From NCBI GenBank assembly GCA_050011195.1, contig JBEKJO010000178.1, positions 1 through 11,815 on the forward strand: a stretch of DNA of 11,815 nucleotides, given 5' to 3'. The notes below the pieces were generated by a model. The model searched no databases. It was given only the letters and a program-made list of their open reading frames with translations, and was not told the DNA's origin. Of this stretch, positions 1-6,364 are shown one piece after another. The translations under genes were made by a program, and so were the position numbers. The DNA comes from PALSA-1440 sp050011195. GTDB taxonomy: Bacteria > Verrucomicrobiota > Verrucomicrobiia > Limisphaerales > UBA8199. Numbering within the stretch: the first letter of the stretch is position 1; every line of letters starts with the position of its first letter.

Positions 1-4
1 CCTC

Positions 5-39
5 CGGCACAAAGCCCACTTTTAGTGAACTTTGTGCCG
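5..39. repeat. Inverted repeat / stem-loop at window start
   Basis: CGGCACAAAG (5-14) and CTTTGTGCCG (30-39) are perfect 10-base reverse complements. Inside them CACT (17-20) and AGTG (24-27) also pair around a TTT loop, separated from the outer stem by a 2x2 internal loop (CC/AA). No T-run follows on either strand, so it is not a classic intrinsic terminator. It could be the transcript end of a gene left of the window, an operator-like palindrome or a dispersed repeat. Confidence 0.6.
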
Positions 40-117
40 CCCAACGAAAACTGCCGAATAGTCTTGTAAACACAATGTTTTCCCAATCAATCACAACCAA
101 TCCCACGCATTTCTAAG

Positions 118-171
118 GTTAAATGAGTTAAATGAGTTAAAAGGGTTAAATAAGTTACATGAGTAACATGA
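118..171. repeat. Tandem repeat, 9-base unit, six copies
   Basis: Six contiguous 9-base units are read directly: GTTAAATGA, GTTAAATGA, GTTAAAAGG, GTTAAATAA, GTTACATGA, GTAACATGA. The first two are identical and the rest differ by one to three bases. The array is AT-rich inside a GC-rich window and lies about 230 bases before the sugar kinase start. Each unit carries stop codons in two of three forward frames. Its role is unknown. Slippage-generated filler, a repeat family spread between genes, or a regulatory spacer are all possible. Confidence 0.85.
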
Positions 172-400
172 GGAAGAGGCCCTGGAGAATTTCATCGCAG
201 CTTGCGAACAAGTTAGACCATCGCAGTACAGCGGTGTTCCATTTCGGGACACTGCCGCCCTCCTTCACAGCGAACCCTGAGGGCCCGGCGGCCCCTGAAA
301 GCGCGCGGCCCGCACGAACTTTAATTGACCTCCTGTTGCTGGAACCGCATCCACCTGCCGCCACGGACAGGGCACGGTATTTGCGTCAGTGCCGGGGCAG
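172..400. other. Leader region before the kinase, no gene seen
   Basis: No convincing gene or consensus promoter was found between the 9-base array and the kinase start. Short open frames exist on both strands (an 81-codon one on plus from 159, a 69-codon one on minus), but they have low-complexity, arginine/proline/alanine-rich translations, no recognisable domain and no ribosome binding site. They are most likely chance frames in GC-rich DNA. The stretch could be a long 5' leader of the kinase mRNA or decayed sequence. Confidence 0.5.
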
Positions 401-1861
401 ATGAGTAAGTTCTATGTCGCTTGTGATCTGGGTGCGGAAAGCGGTCGGGTGATGGTGGGCACCTTGAACCAGGGCTCACTCACGATGAGCGAGGTCCGCC
501 GGTTCCAGAATCTCCCGATCCAGGAACAAGACTCGCTCCAATGGAACATCCCCCAGTTATATCAGGAGACCCTCGAGGGCCTGCAGGCCATCGGAACCTA
601 TGAGGAAGCCGTGGACAGCATCAGTTGCGATTCGTGGGCGGCGGATTACCTGCTCTTCGAAGGCGACAGCACCTTGATCACACCGGCCTATCATTATCGT
701 GATCCCCGCACCAAAGAGGGAATGGAGAAGGTTCTGTCCATAGTCCCGCAGGAGACGATTTACCAGGAAACCGGCGTGTGCCCGAGGCCGGGCAACACGC
801 TGTTCCAGTTGGGGGCGGAGCGGTCCCGGCGTCTCCACCGGGCCAACCACCTTTTGCCGGTCGCCGATGCGTTCAATTATCTGCTGGCCGGTGTCCCGCG
901 CTTTGAAAGGTCCATGGCCGGCACGACGCAGCTTTACAATCCGATCACCCAAACGTGGTCGAGTCGGCTGCTCGAGGCGCTGGAGGTGCCGGCGAAGCTG
1001 TTGCCACCGCTCGTTTTGGCGGGCACGGAACTGGGGGCGCTGCGTCCGGAGATTGCCCAGAGGACTGGATTGGAAGACGCACGGGTGGTCGCCTCCTGTT
1101 CGCACGAAACGGCGGCCGCGCTGGTGGGGTTGCCCATCCGCCCGGGAGAAAACTGGGCCTACCTGCGCCTGGGGTCCCGCGTCAGCCTGGGCACCGAAAT
1201 CGTCAAGCCGATCATCACGGACACGAGCCGCGAACTGAATTTCACCAATGAGACGGGCTACGGCGGGGCGATTCGCTTTTCCAAGCAGACGGTCGGCCTC
1301 TGGCTTCTGGAAGAGTGCCGCCGCTTCTGGAAGGAAAGGGACCGCGAAATTGATGACACGTTGCTGTCGCACCTTGCCGGGTCCGCGCCTCCCTTTGACT
1401 CGCTGATCAACCCGGCGGACCCGCGGTTCCTCACGCCGGGCGACATGCCGCTCAAAATCCAGGCCTTCTGCCGGGAAACCCGCCAACCCGTGCCCCGCAA
1501 GCCCGGCCCGATCATTCGTTGTGTCCTGGAAAGTCTCGCTTTGCAGTGTCGCAAAACGCTCCACGAGATTGAGGACCTTACCGGTTGCCAAATGGCGCGG
1601 CTCTACCTCCTGAACGGATCGGCCAATGCCTTATTGCACCATTTCATCGCCAACGCGGTGCGGCGCCCCCTGATCGTGGCACCCGCCGACACCACGGCGA
1701 TCGGCAATGTGATGGTGCAAGCTCTGGCTCTGGGTCACCTCGAGTCACTCGAACAGGCGCGGGAGATCGTGCGGAACTCGTTCAAGACCGAGACCCTCGT
1801 CCCGTACGCCACGGCTTGGGATACGGCCTACGACCGGCTCGCGCACCTTTGCCCTGCCTGA
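401..1861 (+). CDS. Rhamnulokinase-like FGGY carbohydrate kinase (RhaB family) with altered active-site motifs
   Basis: This 486-residue protein aligns along its whole length with L-rhamnulokinase (about 490 residues), the enzyme that phosphorylates L-rhamnulose in rhamnose breakdown. Family signatures in order are DLGAESGR (9-16, first phosphate loop), CDSWAADYL (the DTWGVD equivalent), HYRDPRT, GNTLFQL, TTQLYNP, NFTNETG, GLWLLEECRR, INPADPRFL, CRETRQPVP and TAIGNVMVQ. Three key sites depart from the E. coli enzyme as I recall it. The catalytic Asp of SHDTA is Glu236 (SHETA), the SSGTWS phosphate loop reads RLGSRVS (256-262), and the adenosine-binding GGG reads LNG (404-406). I chose ATG 401 over the in-frame GTG at 389 because the family N-terminus begins right there; GGGG lies just upstream. 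No other rhamnose gene is visible. Family assignment is firm; activity and substrate are uncertain. Confidence 0.9.
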   Translation: MSKFYVACDLGAESGRVMVGTLNQGSLTMSEVRRFQNLPIQEQDSLQWNIPQLYQETLEGLQAIGTYEEAVDSISCDSWAADYLLFEGDSTLITPAYHYRDPRTKEGMEKVLSIVPQETIYQETGVCPRPGNTLFQLGAERSRRLHRANHLLPVADAFNYLLAGVPRFERSMAGTTQLYNPITQTWSSRLLEALEVPAKLLPPLVLAGTELGALRPEIAQRTGLEDARVVASCSHETAAALVGLPIRPGENWAYLRLGSRVSLGTEIVKPIITDTSRELNFTNETGYGGAIRFSKQTVGLWLLEECRRFWKERDREIDDTLLSHLAGSAPPFDSLINPADPRFLTPGDMPLKIQAFCRETRQPVPRKPGPIIRCVLESLALQCRKTLHEIEDLTGCQMARLYLLNGSANALLHHFIANAVRRPLIVAPADTTAIGNVMVQALALGHLESLEQAREIVRNSFKTETLVPYATAWDTAYDRLAHLCPA

Positions 1862-1997
1862 TCACCGCAAAGCCCGCACGCGGACCCTTTGAAGCCTTTG
1901 TTCCGGCCGAACAGCCGTGCCCCGGTCCCCGAGAGCAAGACGCAGCGCGATTAACCGTTCAGCCAGGGCAGTCCGCTTACCGGGCTAAGCGCGAATT

Positions 1998-2192
1998 TCA
2001 TGGTGTGAACCTGTGCCGACAATCCAGACATATCCTGTCGTATCGGCCAACAAAATCGCCAAACAAAGCGACGACAGCGCTCAGAACCGCCATCCGGTAG
2101 TTATCGAGTTTGAGCCAGTCAACTTTGGTGTTAGAGGAGCCGCAATTTGGACACCGTGCTGCGAAAAGCCGGAGCACTCGGCGCTTTCTCAT
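1998..2192 (-). CDS. Small zinc-ribbon protein with hydrophobic centre (64 aa), hypothetical
   Basis: The 64-residue product starts MRKRRVLRLF. It has two Cys pairs, CPNC (14-17) near the start and CLDC (55-58) near the end, separated by about 37 residues, which is the layout of a four-cysteine zinc ribbon. A hydrophobic stretch (MAVLSAVVALFGDFVG, about 34-49) lies between the pairs and may be a membrane segment or the fold's core. The open frame extends further upstream into the neighbouring oxidoreductase gene, but that part is an arginine-rich shadow, so I place the start at ATG 2190-2192. That leaves 20 bases to the oxidoreductase stop, so the two may be co-transcribed. There is no Shine-Dalgarno, and the gene is poorer in GC than its neighbours. 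Function unknown; metal binding is inferred from the cysteines. Confidence 0.6.
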   Translation of the reverse strand: MRKRRVLRLFAARCPNCGSSNTKVDWLKLDNYRMAVLSAVVALFGDFVGRYDRICLDCRHRFTP

Positions 2193-2212
2193 AACGAGAC
2201 CACGATGACGCT

Positions 2213-3541
2213 CTACCCGTTCAACGTCCAGCCGGGGCGGTAAGTGCGGGCCAGCAATTCGTTGGCCTCCGGGCAGTCGGTGACACGGCCCGCAGCCCCG
2301 TCGTATTTGATCTTTCTCCCGACGCGGTAAGCCACCAACCCGAGCAGCATCATCTCGATCATCTTGCCGGCGTAATCGAAATCGCAGGAGGTCTTCAGGC
2401 TGCCCTTGCAGGCGTTGATCCATTGCTTCTGGAAGTTCCCCAACGGCGGAATCAGCGCCGATTTGGGGCGCGGCTGGTAGTAGGTCAGATCGGCCTGGTT
2501 GCCCTGCGGGAACAAAGCGCGCGATTGGAAATCAGCCACGAGGCAGCCCTTGCTCCCCTCGAAGAGCGCGCCATGATCAATCTTCTTAAGGTCGAGGTAG
2601 CGGACGGGAGACTCCGGCAAAGCGCCGCCCTGGCACCACGAGACGCGGAGGGCTTGCCGCCAAGTATTCGCCGGGATATCAAAATGCGTCTCCAACTTGA
2701 CGGGCGTGACTTCGGGGTTGAAGGGGTCGCCTTTGCCTTCGGCTGAAGTCGGCAGTTCGGCATCGAGGGCGTTCCAGGCGAGGTCCATGGTGTGGCTGCC
2801 CATGTCACCGACTTGGCCGCTGCCGAAGTCCCAATACATGTTCCATTGCAGGCAATTCATGCCGGAGGTGCCGGAGAAGTATTCGGGATTCCAGGGATGC
2901 GCAGGCGAAGGGCCGAGCCACAGGTCCCAGTGGAAGTCTTTGGGCGGGTCGCCGGCGGCGGGGAGGTAGCCGGGCTTGGGGTACTTGCGGTCGCCCCAGG
3001 CGCTCACCTCCTGCAACTCACCAATCGCCCCGTCCTGGATCATTTCCCGGACCCGGTTGAAATTCTCGTATTCATGGCGCTGGGTGCCGACTTGGGAGGC
3101 CAGCTTGGTCTTGTTCTTGAGATAGGTGGCGCGGACCACGCGGGCCTCCTGCACGCTGTTGGCGAGCGGCTTTTCGCAGTAGATATGCTGGCCGCGATTC
3201 ATCGTCCAATTGGCGACGAAGGCGTGGGTATGATCGGCGGTGCAGCAGACCACCGCCTCGATGTCCTTTTGGTCGAGGCACTTGCGCCAGTCCATGTACT
3301 GCTTGGCCTTGGGGAACCTGGGGGCGGCGAAGGCGAGGTGCTTCTCGTTCACGTCGCAGAGGGCGACGACGTTTTCCTTCGAGATACCGTCGAAGTGGGC
3401 TTCGCCGCGGCCCCAGGTGCCGAGCAGGGCGATGTTCAACTTGTTGCTGGGGGCGTCGGCTCCGAAGAGCCTGGTCCGCGGCAGGATAAGCCCCGCGGCT
3501 CCGGTGAAGGCGATGGATTTGAGGAAGTAGCGTCGTTTCAT
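2213..3541 (-). CDS. Tat-exported Gfo/Idh/MocA family oxidoreductase
   Basis: This 442-residue NAD(P)-dependent sugar oxidoreductase begins with a twin-arginine signal (RRYFLK at residues 3-8, hydrophobic run to about 20), so it is probably exported folded with its cofactor. The Rossmann domain follows: LNIALLGTWGRG (35-46), the ALCDVN strand (60-65), CTADHTHAF (100-108) and the family hallmark EKP (123-125). The C-terminal substrate domain carries GDMGSHTMD (245-253), whose histidine is typical of the catalytic region. PVC bacteria encode many such exported paralogs, some linked to oxidation or deglycosylation of sugars; the substrate here cannot be read. The small zinc-ribbon gene lies 20 bases downstream. 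The divergent hemerythrin gene starts 97 bases away. No Shine-Dalgarno precedes ATG 3539-3541; the start is fixed by the signal peptide. Confidence 0.92.
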   Translation of the reverse strand: MKRRYFLKSIAFTGAAGLILPRTRLFGADAPSNKLNIALLGTWGRGEAHFDGISKENVVALCDVNEKHLAFAAPRFPKAKQYMDWRKCLDQKDIEAVVCCTADHTHAFVANWTMNRGQHIYCEKPLANSVQEARVVRATYLKNKTKLASQVGTQRHEYENFNRVREMIQDGAIGELQEVSAWGDRKYPKPGYLPAAGDPPKDFHWDLWLGPSPAHPWNPEYFSGTSGMNCLQWNMYWDFGSGQVGDMGSHTMDLAWNALDAELPTSAEGKGDPFNPEVTPVKLETHFDIPANTWRQALRVSWCQGGALPESPVRYLDLKKIDHGALFEGSKGCLVADFQSRALFPQGNQADLTYYQPRPKSALIPPLGNFQKQWINACKGSLKTSCDFDYAGKMIEMMLLGLVAYRVGRKIKYDGAAGRVTDCPEANELLARTYRPGWTLNG

Positions 3542-3580
3542 GGGGCGAGTCTGGCCGTCTTGAAGGCTGGCGTCAAGCAG

Positions 3581-3596
3581 CAGTCACGCAGTCACG
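3581..3596. repeat. Tandem duplication of an 8-base unit in the divergent intergenic region
   Basis: CAGTCACG occurs twice head to tail (3581-3588 and 3589-3596) between the divergent oxidoreductase and hemerythrin genes, upstream of the candidate hemerythrin -35. It may be a paired regulator site or a chance slippage duplication. Confidence 0.5.
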
Positions 3597-3603
3597 CCCT
3601 GAG

Positions 3604-3631
3604 TTGTGCTTTCTTTGTCATCGGTTATAGT
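3604..3631 (+). promoter_or_regulatory. Possible sigma70-type promoter giving a leaderless hemerythrin mRNA
   Basis: TTGTGC (3604-3609) and TATAGT (3626-3631) are separated by 16 bases. The -10 matches TATAAT at five of six positions, the -35 matches TTGACA at only three. The hemerythrin ATG (3639) begins 7 bases after the -10, where transcription would be expected to start, and no Shine-Dalgarno is present. A leaderless transcript would fit. This is a reading by eye with a weak -35. Confidence 0.35.
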
Positions 3632-3638
3632 TTCAGTA

Positions 3639-4094
3639 ATGATTCCCATTACACGGGCACTAATGGCCGAGCATCTGATGTTCTGTTTCGTCTTTGACCA
3701 GATCGAAAGGATTCTGCCCGGCCTCAACGGGCTGGAGGAGGTCAGACGGGCAGCTCGCCTGATAGAGGGGTTGCTGCTCAGTCACGCCCAAGTGGAGCAC
3801 GAGTTGTTGGTGCTCGCCCGCGACCAGGCTCCGGCAGACCAGCGCCGTTATGATCGGTGCCACAAGGAACATCAGGAAATCGACAGCCGGCTTACCCGGG
3901 TGCGCTCGACCAGGGAGATCGCCCAAGCCCGCAGCCTGCTCCGGGCGGCCATGACGGCCTCGCGCAAGCATTTCAAGCGGGAGGAACGCAGGGTCTTTCC
4001 GCTCATCGAAAAGGGAATGAAGCCTGAAACGCTGACGAAGCTGGGCACCGTCTGGTGCTTGCAGCGCTATGCGCCGGCCAACTGGACCCTCTGA
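3639..4094 (+). CDS. Hemerythrin-like (HHE) domain protein
   Basis: This is a 151-residue, all-helical cytoplasmic protein with the full ligand pattern of a hemerythrin-type non-heme di-iron site: His12 (AEH), His49 with Glu53 (HAQVEHE), His78 (KEHQE; His75 is an alternative) and His111 with Glu115 (HFKREER), followed by the typical RVFPLIEKG. Family members bind oxygen or sense oxygen, iron or nitrosative stress; which applies here cannot be told. I chose ATG 3639 because helix 1 (ITRALMAEH) starts just after it. An upstream GTG at 3606 and an internal ATG at 3663 are alternatives. The glycosyltransferase gene begins 57 bases downstream on the same strand, with no evident functional link. 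The tail after about residue 127 is short and has no recognisable partner domain. Confidence 0.83.
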   Translation: MIPITRALMAEHLMFCFVFDQIERILPGLNGLEEVRRAARLIEGLLLSHAQVEHELLVLARDQAPADQRRYDRCHKEHQEIDSRLTRVRSTREIAQARSLLRAAMTASRKHFKREERRVFPLIEKGMKPETLTKLGTVWCLQRYAPANWTL

Positions 4095-4151
4095 CTCTTC
4101 CCCCCCACACAACCCCGTTGCCTTTTTGCCATTCTCTGGTAAGAAGTCCGC

Positions 4152-4985
4152 GTGACCGAGCCTAGCCTGCTGCTCCTGATCCCGGCCTACAATGAAGAGC
4201 GCCGCATCGAACCGGTGTTGCGGGACTACGCCGGCTATTTCAAGGAGCATTACCAGGGCAAGTTCCAACTGGTGGTCGTGCTCAACGGCTGCACCGATGA
4301 CACCCTCGGCGTGGTGCGGCGCGTTAGCGCTGATTATCCCGCCGTCAGCGCGTTGGAGTTCCCGGACGCCATCGGCAAAGGCGGCGCGCTCATCGAAGGG
4401 CTGAAGCTGGCCCCGCTGGCCGACCTCATCGGCTACGTGGATGCTGACGGCGCGACGCCGCCGCGCGCGTTTCACGAGTTGGTAAAACACATCAGCGGAG
4501 TGGATTGCGTCATCGGCTCGCGCTGGCTGCCGGGCGCCGTGCTGCACGTCGAGCAGAGCGGCCAGCGCCGGTTCGCCAGCCGGGCGTTCCATCTCATCGT
4601 CCAACTCTTCTTTTGGATGAACATCCGGGACACGCAGTGCGGGGCAAAGGTGATGCGGCGCGAGGCCGTCGAGAAAATTCACTCCTCCCTGCGCATCGCC
4701 GACATGGCGTTCGACATCAACCTGCTTTACTCGCTCAAACGCGCCGGCTACCGCATCCGCGAGGTGCCGACTGAATGGACGGACAAGATCGGCTCCAAAG
4801 TCACGCTGGTCGGCACCTCGCTGGTGATGTTTCTCTCCGTGGTGCGGATTTGGCTCATCTATTCGCCGCGGCTCTACAAACGGCTGCGTCCGCTGCGTCC
4901 GCTCGAAGGCTGGGTTTACCGCAGACTGCGAGCGCCCGCACCTCGCCCCGGGCCGGAAGACAAAAGTCTAAAGTCTAAAGTCTAA
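4152..4985 (+). CDS. Family 2 glycosyltransferase, dolichyl-phosphate glucosyl/mannosyltransferase type
   Basis: This 277-residue GT-A enzyme likely moves a sugar from a nucleotide sugar to a polyprenyl phosphate on the inner face of the membrane. Motifs in order are LLIPAYNEERRI (8-19), VVLNGCTDDT (42-51), GKGGAL (75-80), the metal/nucleotide-binding DAD (97-99), GSRWLPG (122-128), RDTQCGAKVMRRE (159-171, diagnostic of the DPG/DPM-like branch), MAFDINLLY (185-193) and EVPTEWTDKIGSKV (204-217). There is no C-terminal membrane anchor, only a weakly hydrophobic stretch near 220-237. The start is GTG 4152, close to the first beta strand, with a weak AAGAAG upstream. Oddly, the last seven residues (KSLKSKV) and the stop codon are encoded by a 7-base tandem repeat. 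The convergent flippase suggests a shared role in surface glycan assembly. Confidence 0.9.
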   Translation: MTEPSLLLLIPAYNEERRIEPVLRDYAGYFKEHYQGKFQLVVVLNGCTDDTLGVVRRVSADYPAVSALEFPDAIGKGGALIEGLKLAPLADLIGYVDADGATPPRAFHELVKHISGVDCVIGSRWLPGAVLHVEQSGQRRFASRAFHLIVQLFFWMNIRDTQCGAKVMRREAVEKIHSSLRIADMAFDINLLYSLKRAGYRIREVPTEWTDKIGSKVTLVGTSLVMFLSVVRIWLIYSPRLYKRLRPLRPLEGWVYRRLRAPAPRPGPEDKSLKSKV

Positions 4986-4997
4986 AGTCTAAAGTCC
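4963..4997. repeat. Heptamer tandem array, left arm (AAAGTCT)
   Basis: AAAGTCT occurs four times without interruption (4963-4990), followed by AAAGTCC (4991-4997). The array overlaps the last codons and the TAA stop (4983-4985) of the glycosyltransferase. Its reverse complement recurs at 5060-5079. Confidence 0.93.
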
Positions 4998-5018
4998 AGA
5001 GTCGAGGGCTGGCCTTGT

Positions 5019-5046
5019 GGGCAGGGCGGAAGAATAGGGGCAGGGC
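5019..5046 (+). other. G-rich direct repeat between the heptamer arms, possible G-quadruplex
   Basis: GGGCAGGGC occurs twice (5019-5027 and 5038-5046). Together they give four runs of at least three G (5019-5021, 5024-5026, 5037-5040, 5043-5045) with linkers CA, ten bases and CA. This fits a loose G-quadruplex pattern on the plus strand, but the middle linker is long. Confidence 0.35.
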
Positions 5047-5059
5047 ACAATCCTTTTCC

Positions 5060-5079
5060 AGACTTTAGACTTTAGACTT
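5060..5079. repeat. Heptamer tandem array, right arm (AGACTTT, inverted)
   Basis: AGACTTT occurs at 5060-5066 and 5067-5073, followed by AGACTT (5074-5079). This is the reverse complement of the left array. It encodes the final residues (KSKV) and the stop codon (TAA, 5065-5067) of the minus-strand flippase gene. Confidence 0.93.
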
Positions 5080-6333
5080 CTTGCCGCCCCAAGTGTAATA
5101 CGCGCACACGGCCAGCAGCAGTAAATTGCCGGAGCCCAGCACCTTAATGACCATGACGGGGGTCGCGTGAAACTGTGCGAGGGCAACCACGTAACCCACG
5201 GCCAGCACGCAAAGGGCGGGGACTACCTTGAAATAGGAGTGAGCGAGCAGGTTATTCAGCAGTACGTTGCCCAGCGCCAGCGGGACGACTGCCCAGGCAT
5301 ACCACGGCAGCAGGGCGGTGGCGGCCTGCACGTAGTCGGGGGTGAACATGAACTTCACCACCCACGGCCCCAACACCCACAAGCCCGTCGCCCCACCTGC
5401 CGAGAAGATCAGAGTCCCGAGCAGCACGACCCCCAGCAGGTCGGTCTTCTCTGCCCTGGCCTTGGCGTGGACAAGCTTCGGGAACATTACCGCCGCCAAC
5501 GGCCCGACCAGCCACATCGAAGCGCGCGCAAGCGTCCCGGCGCTCAGGTAGAAGGCGGCTATGGCAGGAGTGAAGTACCATTTGACAAGCAGTGTATCCG
5601 CCGTGAACAGAAGGTTATACGCCGCGAAACCCAGGGCCAGCGGAATGGCCTGGCGCAGCACGGCGCTCCAGCCGAACGGCACTGCCGGTGCCAGCCATAG
5701 GGAGCGCGTCGGCCAGACGGCGAGCACCAGTGACGCAGTCAAACCTCCCAGCATGCCGGCGACCATGGCTGAAGAGTGGCAGTGCAACACCAGCACCGCA
5801 AATAGCGCTACTCCCACCCGGCCGACGCCGTTGGACATCAAGCTCCAGCCCATCCAAAGGAAGTTCTGTTGTCCCTGCAGTATCCCCAGGAAGATTGGCA
5901 CCCAGGCGGTGAACAGCAGCATCGGCAGCGCCAGCCAGAGCGCAGCAGGGTCGGAAATCTTCAAATGCGCCAGGATGCTGCCCTGGAACAGCAACACCGC
6001 CAGCGCCCCCACCAGCCACACGACGAATGTCCCGAGCCACACCGCGCGGATCAGCCCCGACAGCTCATGCCCGCGTCCGAGCGCCAACGCGTGTGCGGTC
6101 TGTTGGGCGAGCACGATTTGGAACGGCAATCCCTGGATAAACATTGCCACGACCAGGAACACCCCAAACTCGCCGTAGGAATTCACCGGCAGTGCCTTGG
6201 ACAACAAATGCACCGCCGTCATAAACATCCCGCCCGTCACGGTGGCGATCATCAGCCAGCCGCTCTGGCGGAAGAATGAGGCGCGATGCGCCGCGTCGGT
6301 CACGGGAGCAGTTTCAACTTGTTCAGCCGGCAT
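5065..6333 (-). CDS. Polysaccharide flippase, MOP superfamily (Wzx-like) membrane protein
   Basis: This 422-residue integral membrane protein has about 12 hydrophobic segments, starting near residues 25-45 and 52-76 and ending near 373-412. Features of the oligosaccharide flippase group are the short polar N-terminus followed by SGWLMIATVTGG, the ILQGQQNFLWMGW segment (151-163) and the half-repeat start TADTLLVKWYF...AAFYLSAGTLAR (244-270) with a downstream MFPKLV (283-288). Such proteins move lipid-linked oligosaccharides across the inner membrane. The open frame continues 204 bases upstream, but that part is an arginine-rich shadow of the peptidase gene, so I place the start at ATG 6331-6333, 31 bases after the peptidase stop. 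The two genes are probably co-transcribed. No Shine-Dalgarno is seen. The C-terminus KSKV comes from a heptamer repeat. Substrate unknown. Confidence 0.85.
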   Translation of the reverse strand: MPAEQVETAPVTDAAHRASFFRQSGWLMIATVTGGMFMTAVHLLSKALPVNSYGEFGVFLVVAMFIQGLPFQIVLAQQTAHALALGRGHELSGLIRAVWLGTFVVWLVGALAVLLFQGSILAHLKISDPAALWLALPMLLFTAWVPIFLGILQGQQNFLWMGWSLMSNGVGRVGVALFAVLVLHCHSSAMVAGMLGGLTASLVLAVWPTRSLWLAPAVPFGWSAVLRQAIPLALGFAAYNLLFTADTLLVKWYFTPAIAAFYLSAGTLARASMWLVGPLAAVMFPKLVHAKARAEKTDLLGVVLLGTLIFSAGGATGLWVLGPWVVKFMFTPDYVQAATALLPWYAWAVVPLALGNVLLNNLLAHSYFKVVPALCVLAVGYVVALAQFHATPVMVIKVLGSGNLLLLAVCAYYTWGGKKSKV

Positions 6334-6364
6334 GAGACTTGGAGGGGCCAGAGGTGGTTCCGGT

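Larger units (their letters stand above)
4963..5079. terminator. Possible bidirectional terminator: inverted heptamer arrays between convergent genes
   Basis: The left array can pair with AGACTTTAGACTTTAGACTT at 5060-5079 to give a perfect stem of about 20 base pairs with several possible registers and a loop of about 65-90 bases. It lies exactly at the ends of two convergent genes, where a bidirectional terminator or 3'-end stabiliser would be useful. The stem is not GC-rich and has no clean U-run, and the loop is long, so termination is an inference from position. Confidence 0.4.

Noticed and set aside
159..404. Plus-strand 81-codon frame before the kinase
   Set aside because: It has a low-complexity translation, no ribosome site and no domain, and it overlaps the kinase start. 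It could be a leader peptide, but nothing supports that.
557..1591. Long minus-strand open frame (344 codons) opposite the kinase gene
   Set aside because: It is antisense to a well-supported gene, has an arginine/glycine-rich translation with no domain, and is expected from codon bias in GC-rich DNA.
1862..1997. Terminator between the convergent kinase and zinc-ribbon genes
   Set aside because: Only short, imperfect pairings and no T-run were found.
1585..2100. Plus-strand 171-codon frame across the 3' end of the kinase
   Set aside because: It is out of frame with the kinase over most of its length, and its remainder shows no coding character and overlaps the zinc-ribbon gene antisense.
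2792..3697. Plus-strand open frame (301 codons) opposite the oxidoreductase
   Set aside because: Antisense shadow of a gene with a clear signal peptide and family motifs; its translation is valine/glycine/alanine-rich and matches nothing known.
3660..4682. Minus-strand open frame (340 codons) spanning the hemerythrin and glycosyltransferase genes
   Set aside because: It lies antisense to two well-supported genes and its translation has no recognisable fold.
4963..5079. CRISPR array
   Set aside because: The units are only 7 bases with no spacers and are arranged as inverted contiguous arrays; no cas gene is present.
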